Assembly (NCBI GenBank): GCA_017457105.1
Contig: JAFTIA010000050.1
Coordinates: forward strand, 1 to 54,155
Direction of reading: 5' to 3'
Source: Lentisphaeria bacterium
GTDB taxonomy: Bacteria > Verrucomicrobiota > Lentisphaeria > Victivallales > Victivallaceae
DNA length: 54,155 nt
Of the stretch, positions 53,084 to 54,155 are shown one piece after another (within the stretch, counting starts at the first letter, position 1; every line of letters begins with the position of its first letter). The notes below the pieces were generated by a model. That model was given only the letters and a program-made list of their open reading frames with translations. It was not told the DNA's origin and searched no databases. Both the position numbers and the translations under genes were made by a program.

Positions 53084-53905
53084 TTACTGATTGTACCAGC
53101 GACCGGCAGACCAGTTGATCCCGGCAGTCACAAAATCCGTACCGGGCCATCCGGCTTGATTCGGAGTCATGGCGGTGACATGACCGTCCCCGAAAGAGAA
53201 GTTGCAGCGGCCCATGATATTCGGGCTGGCACGGTAGGTGGTGTAACACTCTTCAAACTCCGGCATTCCGTGACGATACGCAAAATTGGAAAGATACTGA
53301 CATTCCTCTGTTGTCCAGGGCTGCACATTTTCGCCGACGATGATTGCCTGGCTTGGAATGACCAAATCTATGGTCTTGCGGCAGCGCCCCGGCTGTTTGT
53401 TCTTGGATTGCCACCAGCTGTTGCTGGAACCGCCTGCCCAGAGGTTTTGGACATAATGCCCGTGCGATACAAATTTCTGCCCGTTTTGGGTATAACTTTG
53501 TGAGGTGCCCAGTGCGAACTGACGGCGTTCCGAAGGACAGGCAAAAGTACCGCTGGTCTTGGTCATCCCGGAAAAGGTCAGATTGTAATTGCCCATGACG
53601 GCTTTGTTGCCATTCATCCGGGTCCCGGAAAGGATCTCAAACCAGCGTTCCTTGCCATCGTATGCTCCGGAGAGCGGAATGGCATCCGGCAGCAGCCATT
53701 CCCCGTTATCCTGCGAATACATATTTTCAGCGGTACCGATCTGTTTGAGATTATTCGTACAGGTGGCGGCACGCGCAGTTTCTCTGGCTTTGTTCAGGGC
53801 AGGGAGCAACATCGCCGCCAGAATGGCAATGATGGCAATCACCACCAATAGTTCGATCAGCGTGAACGCTGATTGAATGAAGCACGGCTCCGCCGTATGA
53901 AGCAT
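53084..53905 (-). CDS. Pilin-like secreted protein emerging from a hairpin-repeat array
   Basis: From residue 14 the protein reads [20 protein letters not shown], the prepilin-type signal, preceded by Ala at -1 (SA-F) instead of Gly. The soluble domain contains [20 protein letters not shown] and ends in [12 protein letters not shown], the DGH motif of DUF1559/H-x-DG-type proteins. I use the ATG at 53905 ([13 protein letters not shown]), giving 273 residues. The frame, however, stays open through the whole array to 54076, and the AGGA before 53905 is only two bases from the ATG, so the true start is uncertain. The heparinase-like gene follows 61 bases downstream, as in the module at 293-4579. 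Confidence 0.72.
   Translation of the reverse strand: MLHTAEPCFIQSAFTLIELLVVIAIIAILAAMLLPALNKARETARAATCTNNLKQIGTAENMYSQDNGEWLLPDAIPLSGAYDGKERWFEILSGTRMNGNKAVMGNYNLTFSGMTKTSGTFACPSERRQFALGTSQSYTQNGQKFVSHGHYVQNLWAGGSSNSWWQSKNKQPGRCRKTIDLVIPSQAIIVGENVQPWTTEECQYLSNFAYRHGMPEFEECYTTYRASPNIMGRCNFSFGDGHVTAMTPNQAGWPGTDFVTAGINWSAGRWYNQ
53849..53903 (-). repeat. 55-bp repeat, copy A (inside the pilin-like gene start)
   Basis: Matches 53987-54041 with about five differences. It covers the codons for FTLIE, the palindrome TCAGCG/CGCTGA, the linker ATGAAGC and the palindrome ACGGC/GCCGT. Confidence 0.9.
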
Positions 53906-54107
53906 TTTCCTGCGGGAAACATGAAGCGCGGCTTCGCCGTATGAAGTGCGCCCTTGCGGGCGTAAGGTTATGCTCTTTGGACAAAATTGTTCGATCAGCG
54001 TAAACGCTGATCGAGTGAAGCACGGCTCCGCCGTGTGAAGCGCAGCGTTGCTGCATGAAGCGTTTGCCTGCGGCAAACATGAAGCACTTGCTTTGCAAGT
54101 ATGATGC
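53857..54107. repeat. Array of about ten different short palindromes with a constant RTGAAGC linker
   Basis: Plus-strand arms are: TCAGCG/CGCTGA (53857-53872), ACGGC/GCCGT (53884-53896), TTTCC/GGAAA (53906-53919), CGGC/GCCG (53929-53939), CGCCC/GGGCG (53949-53962), TCGATCAGCG/CGCTGATCGA (53991-54014), ACGGC/GCCGT (54022-54034), GCAGC/GCTGC (54042-54054), GTTTGCC/GGCAAAC (54062-54078) and ACTTGC/GCAAGT (54086-54100). Loops are 3-4 bases. Most units are followed by ATGAAGC or GTGAAGC. The palindrome sequences differ while architecture and linker stay constant. The interval 53963-53990 is the only longer non-palindromic gap. The sequence is open in at least two minus-strand frames. Confidence 0.88.
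53987..54041 (-). repeat. 55-bp repeat, copy B (orphan FTLIE segment)
   Basis: Second copy of the segment at 53849-53903. In the same reading frame it gives [13 protein letters not shown], so the FTLIE signal is encoded a second time 46 codons upstream of the functional one but not followed by the hydrophobic helix. Confidence 0.9.
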
Positions 54108-54155
54108 GGTGTATTTTTGTGAGCGGCACTCTCCGTATGTTTCCGTACACATCCG
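54108..54155. other. Window edge beyond the array
   Basis: I see no gene or further RTGAAGC unit in these 48 bases. Two TCCGTA/ATCCG-like fragments (around 54132-54155) may be the beginning of more repeats outside the window. Confidence 0.4.

Noticed and set aside
53857-54107. CRISPR array
   Set aside because: The conserved part is only a 7-mer, the variable parts are themselves palindromic, the period is too short, and no cas gene is present.
53751-54152. Second minus-strand frame (133 codons) through the hairpin array
   Set aside because: Open because the array lacks stops in more than one frame; it runs out of frame into the pilin-like gene and has no recognisable product.

Overview
The window looks like a chromosomal segment of a Lentisphaerota bacterium, probably a Victivallis-like gut or host-associated glycan degrader. 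The evidence is indirect. There are pilin-like secreted proteins with the [24 protein letters not shown]-type start (common in Lentisphaerota, Planctomycetota and Verrucomicrobiota), several very large secreted heparinase II/III-fold enzymes, Gfo/Idh/MocA oxidoreductases paired with sugar isomerase-like TIM barrels, a Na+-pumping oxaloacetate decarboxylase and LpxK-type lipid A genes. No 16S or other phylogenetic marker is present. I saw no rRNA, tRNA, CRISPR array or transposase.

Layout. 0-4.6 kb: the end of one pilin-like gene, a scar of a deleted heparinase paralogue, an intact pilin-like gene and a 1,148-aa heparinase-like gene. 4.7-9.4 kb: BNR/sialidase-like and six-hairpin glycosidase-like genes (minus strand) with a divergent AraC regulator. 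9.4-15.2 kb: lpxK, a DUF374 acyltransferase and oadGAB (minus strand). 15.2-25.98 kb: flavin reductase-like gene, oxidoreductase/TIM-barrel pair, MBL hydrolase, second heparinase-like gene, AGE-type epimerase, MFS transporter, second AraC regulator and a CocE-type hydrolase. 26.0-38.8 kb: one contiguous, visibly AT-richer surface polysaccharide cluster on the plus strand. It opens with a specialised NusG paralogue behind a structured leader and closes with a strong intrinsic terminator. It encodes a UDP-GlcNAc 4-epimerase, flippase, polymerase, three or four glycosyltransferases and a CapE / cupin / RmlD-like reductase / 2-epimerase set for UDP-L-FucNAc or UDP-L-QuiNAc. 38.9-54.2 kb: GNAT, second BNR protein, an unrecognised protein, heparinase-VCBS fusion, GH29 fucosidase, oxidoreductase/aminotransferase/NUDIX operon, a fourth heparinase-like gene and a second pilin-like gene.

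How it fits together. The secreted lyase-like enzymes and the fucosidase would cut acidic or fucosylated polysaccharides. MFS, AGE epimerase, dehydrogenases and isomerases would take in and convert the sugars, with AraC regulators controlling local modules. The oad operon would couple fermentation to a sodium gradient. The polysaccharide cluster builds a capsule or O-antigen in which a 2,6-dideoxy amino sugar is likely.

The most unusual signal is at the right edge (53857-54107). It is an array of about ten different short perfect or near-perfect palindromes, most followed by the same 7-mer RTGAAGC. The array runs directly into the N-terminus of the second pilin-like gene and contains a second copy of the FTLIE-encoding segment.
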